Notes: generated from the sequence alone by a model not told the origin. Positions 22,685 through 30,923 are shown, numbered from the stretch's first letter. The stretch: 64,000 bases of DNA from Evansella vedderi (GCF_030813435.1 NZ_JAUSUG010000025.1:18108-82107), one strand, 5' to 3'. A program made the numbers and translations.

Positions 22685-23230
22685 ATGATTTCATCACTAT
22701 TTGGTTTAGGAGCATCTATTTTTGGTCCTAAAGTATTCTCGTTTTTTAATGATCAAAATATACACGTTATACATGCTATGCCAGGACGGATACGGTTGCA
22801 GTGCGATAGGTGGAAAGATAAAGTGGTTGCTCAAAGCTTAGAAAAAAACTTATCTGATGATGCTTTAGTGAAGCGAGTGAAGGCAACCCCAGTATCTGGA
22901 AGTTTACTCTTGGAGTTTAATGTTCCTCATCTTACTCAAGAACAATTTGATAAAGTACTGGTTCAAGCAGTTGAAGCAGCTGTTTCGGCATACCCCCAAA
23001 TGGAGTCACAAATCATGGATAAAATGAGGAAAACGGTTCAAGTGGTGGATGGACAAATAAAAAAAAGAACCTCAGCGTTAGCTGATTTGGATTCCATCTT
23101 AGTTTTGTTAATGCTTGGAAAAGGAATCTCTGGCTTCTCTAAGAATCCATCATTTTCCAGTAGCTTATTATTTTGGGCTTATAACATCATTACGAATCGA
23201 AAGGAAATGGATGATGATCGGTATTACTGA
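22685..23230 (+). CDS. HMA_2-like protein with PGRIR motif and membrane segment
   Basis: 181 residues: a hydrophobic N-terminus (SSLFGLGASIFGPKVFSFF), the HMA-like domain VIHAMPGRIRLQCDRW (about 30-100), a linker helix, and a second hydrophobic stretch DLDSILVLLMLGKGI near the C-terminus. ATG 22685 has GGAGGG ten bases upstream; an in-frame ATG at 22667 overlaps that site and is less likely. Its end overlaps the ATPase start by about 20 nt, showing [13 protein letters not shown] coupling. Confidence 0.7.
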   Translation: MISSLFGLGASIFGPKVFSFFNDQNIHVIHAMPGRIRLQCDRWKDKVVAQSLEKNLSDDALVKRVKATPVSGSLLLEFNVPHLTQEQFDKVLVQAVEAAVSAYPQMESQIMDKMRKTVQVVDGQIKKRTSALADLDSILVLLMLGKGISGFSKNPSFSSSLLFWAYNIITNRKEMDDDRYY

Positions 23231-25307
23231 TATTCTACATAGCTTACCTGGCAGAACGAGAATCAAACTTAATACAGAATTAGCTCCTGCAGTTGTAGAA
23301 TACACATTCCGTAAACTGCCGTACATTTATTCTGCGAACTATACGGCAGAAACAAATTCCTTGCTTCTTTATCACCCTCCGGCTATTTCTACTTTGAAAC
23401 TCATAAGGAGTATTAAACAACAATTCCAGTCTAAGGCATTTTTAACTACAAATAAAATTTCACTAGATCCAAATAAATTAAGGATATTGCTCGGAGGGAG
23501 CGCCTTTTTATTAGATAATTTATTAAAACAAAATATAGCTGTAGGATACAATAAGTTGTTCAATTTAACCACAATAACAGCAATGACCCTTTCTACGGAT
23601 ATTTTTAAAAGTGGTATAAAGTCTCTTTTCAAGGAAAGACGTGCAAACGGAGACACCTTAACTGCATCAGCTATTATTGCTTCTATATTAAAAGGAAATC
23701 CAAAGTCAGCCCTAGTAATTTTGATTATGGGAAGTATTAGTGAATTAATCACAGAGTATACAGCCAATCGTACAAGAAACCATGTCAGTCACATGCTCAG
23801 TTTGGACATCCCTTTCTTATGGAAAGTAGATGAAGATGGAATCGAAACGAAAGTTCCAATGGAGGATGTAAAAAAAGGTGACATTATTGCCGTATTTCAT
23901 GGGGAGAAAATCCCAGTTGATGGGGAAGTCTTGGATGGAAATGGAACTATTGATGAGTCCTCTATAACAGGTGAGTTTCTTCCCAAAGGAACAGAAAAAG
24001 GCAGTGAGGTATACGCGGGGAGTATATTGAAGGAAGGACAGTTAAAAATAAGAGTGGAACATGCAGGTGAAGATACAGCTGTTACGAAGATGATTCACCT
24101 TATTGAAGAAGCACAAAGTAAACAAGCTCCGATTCAATCTTTGGCCGTAAGAGTTTCTGAACAGCTTGTTCCCATCTCCTTCCTTATGGCTGGATTAGTC
24201 TATGCAACAACAAGGAGTTGGGACCGCGTACTAAGTATGTTAACGATTGATTTTGTTTGCGGCCTTAAGCTTTCTACTGCAACAGCCTTTTCAGCTGCAG
24301 TAGGAAAAGCAGCTAAAAAAGGTATAATCGTTAAAGGTGGACAATATATTGAAAGGCTTGCACAAATAGACACGCTCATCCTTGATAAAACAGGTACGAT
24401 TACGGAAGGGAAACCATTTGTTACTAAGGTAAGACCATACAATGGTTTTTCAGAGGAGGATGTCATTTATTACGCCGCTTCAGCTGAAGAACATTCTTCC
24501 CATCCAATAGCAGAAGCAATTCTAAAAAGGGCGTATGAACTAGGAGGTAACATTCCTGAGCATGATCATGATAGAATAGAAAATATAGTTGGGCGTGGTG
24601 TACAAGCGTTTGTAAATAATAAGCCTGTCTTAGTAGGAAACTTAAAGTTTATGAAGGACTCACACGTTAACTTGTCCAATTTAGAATATAGCCTAGATAG
24701 AGTAGATAAAGAAGAGAATGTTATATATGTATCCTATGATCAACTGTTAATTGGGACTATTACCATTGACGATAAGGTAAGGTTAGGAATGGGAGATACC
24801 ATTCAGTCTTTACGCCAACATGGCATAAATGAAGTTGTGATGCTTACGGGGGATAAGAAGCACACAGCCAGAAGGATCTCAAATCAATTGTCTCTTGATT
24901 CTTATCACGCAGAAGCTCTACCAAAAGAGAAAGCTGACTACGTGAAAAGCTATAGACAAAAAAACAACATTGTAATGATGGTAGGGGATGGTATAAATGA
25001 TGCACCAGCGTTGGCTTATGCAGATGTTGGAGTAACAATGGGGACAAAACGGACAGATATTGCTGTAGAAGCCAGTGATGTAACGATCATGTCAGATGAC
25101 CCAAAAAATCTTGCCAATGTCGTCTATCTTTCCAAGGAAACCCTTGGAATTATTCAGCAAAATTTTATGATTACAATGTTAGTAAATAGTGCGGCCATAC
25201 TCCTTGGTGCTGTTGGTGTTATTTCACCAATAACAGGGGCTGGGATACATAATGGCGCTACAATCTTTACAGTCTTTAACAGTGCAAGGATAGTATTAAG
25301 GGGGTGA
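23211..25307 (+). CDS. P1B-type metal ATPase with N-terminal PGRTR HMA-like domain
   Basis: About 698 residues. PGRTR at residues 13-17 begins an HMA-like domain without CxxC. Core motifs: TGEF at 253 (usually TGES/T), C350 in VCGLKL where most P1B pumps have CPC or SPC, phosphorylation site DKTGT at 392, SSHPIAEAI nucleotide motif, and GDGINDAP at 592. The Cys-x-x-Lys membrane motif resembles the P1B-6 subgroup as I recall it, the group that includes ferrosome ATPase FezB; iron is therefore a possible substrate. The start is ATG 23211 or 23214, with AAAGG upstream; the frame is open from 23115 inside the previous gene. Confidence 0.85.
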   Translation: MMIGITDILHSLPGRTRIKLNTELAPAVVEYTFRKLPYIYSANYTAETNSLLLYHPPAISTLKLIRSIKQQFQSKAFLTTNKISLDPNKLRILLGGSAFLLDNLLKQNIAVGYNKLFNLTTITAMTLSTDIFKSGIKSLFKERRANGDTLTASAIIASILKGNPKSALVILIMGSISELITEYTANRTRNHVSHMLSLDIPFLWKVDEDGIETKVPMEDVKKGDIIAVFHGEKIPVDGEVLDGNGTIDESSITGEFLPKGTEKGSEVYAGSILKEGQLKIRVEHAGEDTAVTKMIHLIEEAQSKQAPIQSLAVRVSEQLVPISFLMAGLVYATTRSWDRVLSMLTIDFVCGLKLSTATAFSAAVGKAAKKGIIVKGGQYIERLAQIDTLILDKTGTITEGKPFVTKVRPYNGFSEEDVIYYAASAEEHSSHPIAEAILKRAYELGGNIPEHDHDRIENIVGRGVQAFVNNKPVLVGNLKFMKDSHVNLSNLEYSLDRVDKEENVIYVSYDQLLIGTITIDDKVRLGMGDTIQSLRQHGINEVVMLTGDKKHTARRISNQLSLDSYHAEALPKEKADYVKSYRQKNNIVMMVGDGINDAPALAYADVGVTMGTKRTDIAVEASDVTIMSDDPKNLANVVYLSKETLGIIQQNFMITMLVNSAAILLGAVGVISPITGAGIHNGATIFTVFNSARIVLRG

Positions 25308-25315
25308 TAGTTAAT

Positions 25316-25894
25316 ATGAATGGGAATTTTGCTATTATGCATGATATACCTGGACGTCTTCGTATAATAATTCCTCCTTTGGGGGATAACAAGGACTATG
25401 AGAAAATGGAAGAAATGTTTGCCTCTTTAAGTGGTGTCAAAAAGGTCCGAATAGAACCGATTATACGTTCTATGTTAATTGAATATGATTTGGAATTAAT
25501 GGAAAGAAAAGTGCTTCTTGGGTATATCTCTTTATTTTTTGAAAAAACTTGGTGTGATCCTATTGATAATTTAATGGGGAAAGTGACCCCATCTATCCGA
25601 AAAGATTTATTTCGGTCTGTTATTTCTGGATTTTTATTACTCCTTGCCTTTACAAGAAAATCGGTAAGACCAAGGCCAGATATTATTGATTATGCTGTTG
25701 TCATTTCAACCGGCTACACTGTATTATCTCATGGTAATCAAGGGCAAAATAAATTAGGACACCCGGATATTATTACTGGAATTATAACAATGCTATCTTT
25801 AGGGACTCAAAACATTCTTCAAGTTTCTTTCGTTACATGGGCTGTTAACTTGTTTGAAATCTTTTATGATATGTACAGGACGAAAGCTGTTTAA
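25316..25894 (+). CDS. HMA_2-like protein with PGRLR motif and C-terminal membrane segments
   Basis: 192 residues. IMHDIPGRLRIIIPP opens an HMA-like domain (about 5-75), followed by RSVISGFLLLLAF and a second hydrophobic region (about 120-180), so it is probably membrane-associated. ATG 25316 has AAGGGGG eleven bases upstream; GTG 25304 overlaps the ATPase stop and is an alternative. It follows the ATPase by a few bases and belongs to the same transcript. Confidence 0.7.
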   Translation: MNGNFAIMHDIPGRLRIIIPPLGDNKDYEKMEEMFASLSGVKKVRIEPIIRSMLIEYDLELMERKVLLGYISLFFEKTWCDPIDNLMGKVTPSIRKDLFRSVISGFLLLLAFTRKSVRPRPDIIDYAVVISTGYTVLSHGNQGQNKLGHPDIITGIITMLSLGTQNILQVSFVTWAVNLFEIFYDMYRTKAV

Positions 25895-25921
25895 TTAAGT
25901 AATAAAAGGAGGAAATTAAAA

Positions 25922-26164
25922 ATGGCATTTAATAATGACTTTTTAATGGGGTTTGTATCCGGTGCAGTAGTTGGTGCAGTGGGCTATCGAATTTATGATC
26001 AAAATGGAGGTCAACTAAATCGTTTAATTCAGACCCAGCCATTCAATTTAGGAAATCAAGGGAATGGTAATCAAATGAATGGACAATCCCCTACGTTAGA
26101 AGAGCTAATTGCCCAAAAGGAAAAATTAGAAGACCTAATCGCTGAAAAAAATCTAGATGTTTAA
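25922..26164 (+). CDS. Glycine-zipper small membrane protein
   Basis: 80 residues. FLMGFVSGAVVGAVGYRIY is one membrane helix with a GxxxGxxxG pattern, followed by an Asn/Gly/Gln-rich linker and a charged coiled-coil-like tail (LEELIAQKEKLEDLIAEK). Ribosome binding site AAAGGAGG before ATG 25922. Resembles YtxH-type proteins in its N-terminus. It closes the HMA/ATPase cluster, with a terminator after it. GxxxG helices can oligomerise and curve membranes, which is relevant if the cluster builds a compartment (inference). Confidence 0.7.
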   Translation: MAFNNDFLMGFVSGAVVGAVGYRIYDQNGGQLNRLIQTQPFNLGNQGNGNQMNGQSPTLEELIAQKEKLEDLIAEKNLDV

Positions 26165-26192
26165 GTGTATATAAAGCATAACAAATCGAGAA

Positions 26193-26220
26193 GCACGAAT
26201 AGCTATTCGTGCTTTTTATA
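26193..26220 (+). terminator. Terminator of the HMA/ATPase cluster
   Basis: Palindrome GCACGAATAGCTATTCGTGC (26193-26212) followed by TTTTTA. Confidence 0.85.
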
Positions 26221-26266
26221 AATGGCTTATGAAATTTAAAATCGGATAAACGGAATTGAAGGCTTT

Positions 26267-26359
26267 TTATTTCGAGTATCTTTTAACAATAAAATTCTTT
26301 ACCTTCACAGTGGAGATGACTAATAAAATAATAATAATTACTGCAATAGCTTCACTCAT
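26267..26359 (-). CDS. 30-residue membrane peptide
   Basis: ATG 26359 with GGGGAGGGG upstream on the minus strand; the product is a single helix (AVIIIILLVISTVKV) with a basic tail. It is more credible than the overlapping plus-strand frame because of the binding site and membrane-peptide composition. Function unknown. Confidence 0.5.
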   Translation of the reverse strand: MSEAIAVIIIILLVISTVKVKNFIVKRYSK

Positions 26360-26507
26360 ACCTTGCCCCTCCCCAAAATGTTTATATAAAAGAAATAGTT
26401 TTGCTCTAACTAAACTTATTTATTTTATTATATACATCTAGTTAGGAGAATGGTACAACTTGAGTGAATAATTTTACTAAAAATGGATACTATGATTGAA
26501 TCATAAA

Positions 26508-26548
26508 GGGTGGTATCAAAGGTAAAAACCTTGAAACCACCCTTTTCC
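26508..26548. terminator. Bidirectional terminator after the His-rich gene
   Basis: GGGTGGT and ACCACCC arms with an inner CAAAGGT/ACCTTG stem; T-run on the plus side and A-run on the minus side. Confidence 0.72.
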
Positions 26549-26556
26549 AATCCGTG

Positions 26557-26907
26557 TTAGTGACTTTTAACTAGCTCCACTGGCCCGTGATCATCGCAAT
26601 GATCTCCGTGAACATGGTGTAAGCGGCCATTTACTAAATAGTCCATATGATCCCCATGTGGTACCAATTCATGCCCACAATCTGCGGAGTGGTCACACCC
26701 GCAGCTAATTTCATTACAAGTATCAGGATTTTTTTCGCTTACAGGTATTTTACACTCATCCCAATGTCCATTATGTTCATGATGCAAGTGTCCATTATGG
26801 ACATAATCAATATGGTCGCCATGACGTATTTTTGTATGACCACAAGCACTGCTGTGCTGGTGAGGATGGTTTTCATGAACGTTGTGTCCTTGTTCTCCAT
26901 TTGCCAT
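26557..26907 (-). CDS. His/Cys-rich metal-binding protein
   Basis: 116 residues, about a quarter histidine. Two related repeats: CGHTKIRHGDHIDYVHNGHL with HHEHNGH, and CGHELVPHGDHMDYLVNGRL with HHVHGDH; between them lies CNEISCGCDH. No membrane segment or signal peptide. The spaced Cys and His residues suggest binding of zinc, copper or nickel, as a store or chaperone. Ribosome binding site AAGGGGGG before ATG 26907. Monocistronic; no classical Zur or Fur box is obvious upstream. Similar small proteins occur in other bacteria, but their function is not settled. Confidence 0.75.
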   Translation of the reverse strand: MANGEQGHNVHENHPHQHSSACGHTKIRHGDHIDYVHNGHLHHEHNGHWDECKIPVSEKNPDTCNEISCGCDHSADCGHELVPHGDHMDYLVNGRLHHVHGDHCDDHGPVELVKSH

Positions 26908-27049
26908 GCTTATCCCCCCTTGTAGTTAAGGGTTCCCTTATTTATTGGAATATAATCAGCAAATTGGAGTAATTCATGTATCCTTTTAGTATAATTATAT
27001 TGATGAGGGTAACCTGCGAAAAATATATTTAGTATCTCTCGTTGACATA

Positions 27050-27153
27050 CCTTCAAAAGGGTATCTGATTATGAACATCAGGTTTTTAATACAATATTTA
27101 TTTTTTTAATAGAAAAAATCCCTCAGTTTAACCAAGGACTGAGGGATTTTCTG
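27050..27153 (+). ncRNA. Possible small transcript with strong terminator
   Basis: TTGACA near 27050, then an ATACC-8nt-GGTAT palindrome and a TGATTAT-like -10; about 80 bases on, AAATCCCTCAGT (27116-27127) and ACTGAGGGATTT (27138-27149) form a 12-bp terminator. No convincing reading frame lies between. It may instead be only a terminator; the rest of 26.9-27.3 kb shows nothing else clear. Confidence 0.35.
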
Positions 27154-27335
27154 TGGGGAAAACCTTAATTCAGAGTACAAAAAATTCTCCCCCCTGTAAA
27201 AGACTTTTAAAATTTTCTGAAAACCATGTGTGTAAGTAAATTATTGATTAGTTCTATCAATAGTCTATTTATCAGTAAAAGGGGAATTAATTTTCTTGCG
27301 CCAACTTGACTAAGGACATTCTACATTTATTATCG

Positions 27336-27364
27336 TTGACAACAATAAATTCCGTATCTATAAT
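27336..27364 (+). promoter_or_regulatory. Sigma-A promoter of the FecCD-type importer operon
   Basis: TTGACA (27336-27341), 17-nt spacer, TATAAT (27359-27364): near consensus. Confidence 0.82.
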
Positions 27365-27374
27365 AGAGCTTTTA

Positions 27375-27392
27375 TTTACTTAGGTAAACTTT
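27375..27392. promoter_or_regulatory. MntR-like operator at the start site
   Basis: TTTACTTAGGTAAACTTT, a near-palindrome resembling MntR boxes (TTTGCCTAAGGAAACTTT type), 10 nt after the -10 box, where bound repressor would block initiation. Two further promoters near 33.2 and 33.5 kb carry related palindromes at the same spacing. Confidence 0.6.
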
Positions 27393-27446
27393 TTTTATAC
27401 CGTATAAAAAATATAACTGTAGGAAAAAGAGGTGTAGTAATGAAAA

Positions 27447-28544
27447 ATGATTTCTGATAGAGAAAAGAAAACATCTGTTCAAACTGAGCTGACAGATCCC
27501 ATCAAACCATATAAAAAAGTTTATTCGAAAATTTTATTCATCCTTGGAATACTAATAATTACATTATTTTGTGTTATGGTTTTGGCTAGTTCCATTGGTC
27601 CAGTATCTATTCCGTTTAATCATACAATTGCTATTGCATTGGATTTTTTTAAATTTAATACGGGAGTAGAATATATTCAGCGGGACTACATTGTTATAAC
27701 AGAAATTAGACTCCCAAGAGTTATTGTAGGGGCTTTGGTTGGCGCAGCACTTGGAATTTCAGGAGCAATTATGCAGGGATTGTTTCGAAATCCCCTTGTT
27801 GAGCCAGGATATATTGGTGTTTCCAGTGGTGCTGCAGTTGGTGCGGTCATAGCTCTTTTTTTTGGGTGGACACAAATTAGTAAATGGTTTTTACCTGGTG
27901 CTGCTTTTCTTGGTGCATTGCTGTCTATTTTAACGATTCTATTCATTTGGCAATTAAGCAGAAAGTCGTCTGTGTCAACATTATTATTAGTGGGGCTTGG
28001 TATTAATCTCTTTCTTTCTGCGATTATTAGTGTTTTTATTGCCAGTGCACCTAGTGAGCAGGAATTGAGAAGTATTGTATTTTGGCTTCAAGGAGGGTTT
28101 GAAGCTAGAACTTGGCATCATGTTCAATTAATCAGTCCCTTCATTTTAGGTGCGATCCTTATTGCTGCTTTTTTTGCTAGAGAACTAAACATGATGCTGC
28201 TTGGAGATGAGCAAGCGAAAAGCTCAGGTGTAAATGTCCGAAAAACAAGGTACATATTGCTAGGCTTAGCGGCTTTAATGACAGGAATAGGAGTATCTGT
28301 TAGTGGAACAATTGGTTTCGTAGGGTTAGTTGTACCGCATGTCATTCGACTGCTCTTTGGACCGGACCACCGTATATTATTGCCGGCCAGTGCCCTTGGA
28401 GGAGCTGCCTTTCTAGTATTGGCTGATCTTGTTTCGCGAATGGTACTTCACCCTGTAGTTTTACAGGTAGGTGTCGTCTGTGCGCTTGTGGGTGCTCCTA
28501 TATTCTTATTCCTTATCCTTAAATCGAGAAGGGGGAGTATCTAA
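27447..28544 (+). CDS. FecCD/BtuC-family ABC importer permease
   Basis: 365 residues with about ten membrane helices. PRVIVGALVGAALGISGAIMQGLFRNPLVEPGYIGVSSGAA is the typical FecCD opening (here about 95-140) and GTIGFVGLVVPH (about 290) the conserved coupling segment. It carries siderophore, haem or cobalamin substrates in this family. A ribosome binding site AGAGGTG lies 12 nt from ATG 27447 and 5 nt from an out-of-frame ATG 27440. Followed directly by its ATPase and binding protein; the order resembles the B. subtilis yvr (BtuFCD-like) system. Confidence 0.88.
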   Translation: MISDREKKTSVQTELTDPIKPYKKVYSKILFILGILIITLFCVMVLASSIGPVSIPFNHTIAIALDFFKFNTGVEYIQRDYIVITEIRLPRVIVGALVGAALGISGAIMQGLFRNPLVEPGYIGVSSGAAVGAVIALFFGWTQISKWFLPGAAFLGALLSILTILFIWQLSRKSSVSTLLLVGLGINLFLSAIISVFIASAPSEQELRSIVFWLQGGFEARTWHHVQLISPFILGAILIAAFFARELNMMLLGDEQAKSSGVNVRKTRYILLGLAALMTGIGVSVSGTIGFVGLVVPHVIRLLFGPDHRILLPASALGGAAFLVLADLVSRMVLHPVVLQVGVVCALVGAPIFLFLILKSRRGSI

Positions 28545-29774
28545 GTGAATCAAATTATTGCGAATAATGTCTCCGTAAGTTTATCCAATCAACAAATTTT
28601 AAAAGAAATATCTTTGGAAGCTAAAAGCGGTGAATTTATTGGGCTTATTGGATCAAATGGTTCTGGTAAATCTACCTTGCTTCGTGCCCTTTGCGGATTA
28701 ATCCCTTTTCAGCATGGGAAAATAAATATTAACGGAAAAGAAATTTCCCATTTCATTCCAAAGGAAATGGCTCGAATTATTGGTTACGTTCCTCAAGATA
28801 CTTCTCTTGGATTTGATTTTCTTGTTCGAGAAATAGTATTGATGGGAAGGCATGTGCATATTCCAAGGTTTGGTGTGGAGGGGCCAAAGGATTTTGAAAC
28901 AGCCGAAGCCGCTATGGCCAGAACATCCATTACCCATCTTGCAGACCGTTATGTAACAAGCTTGTCTGGCGGTCAAAGACAAATGGTTTTTATTGCAAAA
29001 GCATTGGCCCAAGAACCTGGAATTTTGTTGTTTGACGAACCTATATCCGCACTAGATATCAATAGGCAGCTTCAAGTACTAGAACTCATTCGGACATTAT
29101 CGTATGAAGGAGTACTGGCTATTGCAGCATTGCACGATCTTAATCTAGCTGCACGGTATTGTGACCGATTAATTTTAATTAAAGAAGGGCAAGTGATTGC
29201 ATCGGGAAGCCCAGAGGAAGTTCTTACCGTAGATACACTTCAATCGAGCTACGGTGTTCACTCTGTTATACGTGAAGATGTAATCGTTAATGCTAGATCC
29301 ATAACAGCCATAAGTTATGACTTAGATAAGAAAAAGAGAGAAACATCTCAGCGCTCAAGCATTCATGTCATTGCTGGAGCTGGTAAAGCATCTAAGCTTC
29401 TTACTGCCTTATACCGTCATAAATTCCATGTTACGGTTGGTCCTATAGAGGAGCATGATCCAGATGCCCTGCTTGCCAAAGAATTGGGTATGAAAGTAAT
29501 TGCATACCCATCTTATACACCAATGTCCAATGAAATCGTAGAGCAAAGCCGAAGCGTACAAAATCAAGCGGATTATACAATAGTCGCTCCTGTACCTATT
29601 GGCCATGTTAATAGAGGGTTAACGAGATTGCTAGACACACAGAATTTACTTGTTCTAGCTCAAAAGGATTTTCAGGGCCCTGGGCTTACGGATGATCTTG
29701 GTCAGAATGGTCTTTCGATTCGCGAAATAGTAGAGAGAGTGACGGAAAAAGGAAAATGGAAAGTTGCTTTATAA
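28545..29774 (+). CDS. ABC importer ATPase with C-terminal extra domain (YvrA-like)
   Basis: 409 residues. ABC domain (1-250): Walker A GSNGSGKSTLL, signature LSGGQRQMV, Walker B GILLFDEP, H-loop AALHDLNLAARYCDR. Residues about 265-409 form an extra domain (SIHVIAGAGKASKLLTALYR ... VGPIEEHDPDALLAKELG) like that of B. subtilis YvrA, which has a similar long form. GTG 28545 follows the permease stop without a gap; AAGGGGGAG is upstream. The extra domain has a nucleotide- or cofactor-binding look (GAGKASK), but its role is unknown. Confidence 0.87.
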   Translation: MNQIIANNVSVSLSNQQILKEISLEAKSGEFIGLIGSNGSGKSTLLRALCGLIPFQHGKININGKEISHFIPKEMARIIGYVPQDTSLGFDFLVREIVLMGRHVHIPRFGVEGPKDFETAEAAMARTSITHLADRYVTSLSGGQRQMVFIAKALAQEPGILLFDEPISALDINRQLQVLELIRTLSYEGVLAIAALHDLNLAARYCDRLILIKEGQVIASGSPEEVLTVDTLQSSYGVHSVIREDVIVNARSITAISYDLDKKKRETSQRSSIHVIAGAGKASKLLTALYRHKFHVTVGPIEEHDPDALLAKELGMKVIAYPSYTPMSNEIVEQSRSVQNQADYTIVAPVPIGHVNRGLTRLLDTQNLLVLAQKDFQGPGLTDDLGQNGLSIREIVERVTEKGKWKVAL

Positions 29775-29818
29775 CAAGCGGATTTTCTGCAAGTACATTA
29801 GATAATGGAGGAAAAAAC

Positions 29819-30886
29819 ATGAATCAATTAAATACAACTTATATCAAAAAAGGATTTTTAGGATTTTTTAGCATCATTTTAATTCTTAGTTTATTAACAG
29901 CATGTGGTTCAAACGAAAGTGCTGCTACAACTGATGAAGAAAATAAAGTGGAAGATGACGCTGATGTAAACGAAACGGATCGTGCAACTGAAGAGGAAGA
30001 AGAAGTAGTGGGAGAAGCTCCTTTCCCTCGTACATTGATGTTAGGTGAAGAAGAGATTACAGTTCTTGAAAAGCCAGAAAGTATTACAGCTATCTCGTTA
30101 GATACTACGGAGGTTCTTTTGAGTCTAGTAGATCCTGGACAAGTAGCTGCACTTTCACAGAGTATCTCTAATGAATATTTATCTCATTTTAGTCATAAAA
30201 CAGATGAATTTTCTAGAAAACTAGCAGGTTCAAGCATTGATCCAGAGGAAATTATCTCTTATGATACAGATCTTGTTCTTGTTACATTGACACACGGTGC
30301 TGAACAAGATGCGGCCGAGATGCTTCAACATGTTGGTATTCCTTTTGCTGCTTTCAGCCGCTGGCATACAGTGGAACTACTAAAAGAAAATATTTTAACC
30401 ATTGGTGAATTGGTAGCGGAAGAAGAGAAAGCTCAAGGAATTATAGAAAATATAGAAGAACATGTCAATGTGGTTCAGTCTGCCCTTCAAGATGTAGCGG
30501 AGAAGCCTACTGTACTTGTATTATCTCAGGTGGGGTCTACTACCGGTCCATTTGTTCTTGGTCCTACAAGTATTTCCTATGATATTGTAAAATTAGCCGG
30601 AGGAACACCAGCTTCTGACTCTATTGGTTTAGAAAACACTGCTCCAGTGTCTATAGAACACATTATTGAAATGGATCCAGACTTTATCATTTTAGTGGAG
30701 TGGGGTACTACGAGTGATGAATTTAGTGAGCTTGTCGATTCAGCCGGATTCGAAGCATTAAGAGCAGTGGAAAATGGGAATGTCAAACATATGAAAGCAA
30801 GAGATATCATGATTTCTAATCAGCATGCCGTTCTTAATGGCTTAGGAGAAATTGCAGAATGGGTTCATCCGGAGAGATTTAATTAA
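29819..30886 (+). CDS. Substrate-binding lipoprotein of the FecCD-type importer
   Basis: 355 residues. Signal peptide with lipobox LLTAC (Cys near residue 29), a very acidic linker (EEENKVEDDADV ... EEEEEVV), then a class III helical-backbone binding fold: ESITAISLDTTEVLLSL, PEEIISYDTDLVLVTL, and IIEMDPDFIILVEWG. ATG 29819 has GGAGG seven bases upstream; its start region lies just after the ATPase stop. The ligand could be a siderophore, haem or corrinoid. The acidic linker is like that of the other lipoproteins here and suggests a high-salt or alkaline habitat. Confidence 0.87.
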   Translation: MNQLNTTYIKKGFLGFFSIILILSLLTACGSNESAATTDEENKVEDDADVNETDRATEEEEEVVGEAPFPRTLMLGEEEITVLEKPESITAISLDTTEVLLSLVDPGQVAALSQSISNEYLSHFSHKTDEFSRKLAGSSIDPEEIISYDTDLVLVTLTHGAEQDAAEMLQHVGIPFAAFSRWHTVELLKENILTIGELVAEEEKAQGIIENIEEHVNVVQSALQDVAEKPTVLVLSQVGSTTGPFVLGPTSISYDIVKLAGGTPASDSIGLENTAPVSIEHIIEMDPDFIILVEWGTTSDEFSELVDSAGFEALRAVENGNVKHMKARDIMISNQHAVLNGLGEIAEWVHPERFN

Positions 30887-30923
30887 TGAAGGTGGAGTTA
30901 GTCCAAGTACATGATGAAAGTGA

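Noticed and set aside
26256..26441. 61-codon plus-strand frame
   Set aside because: No ribosome binding site; AT-rich random composition. The overlapping 30-codon minus-strand frame has a good site and membrane-peptide character.
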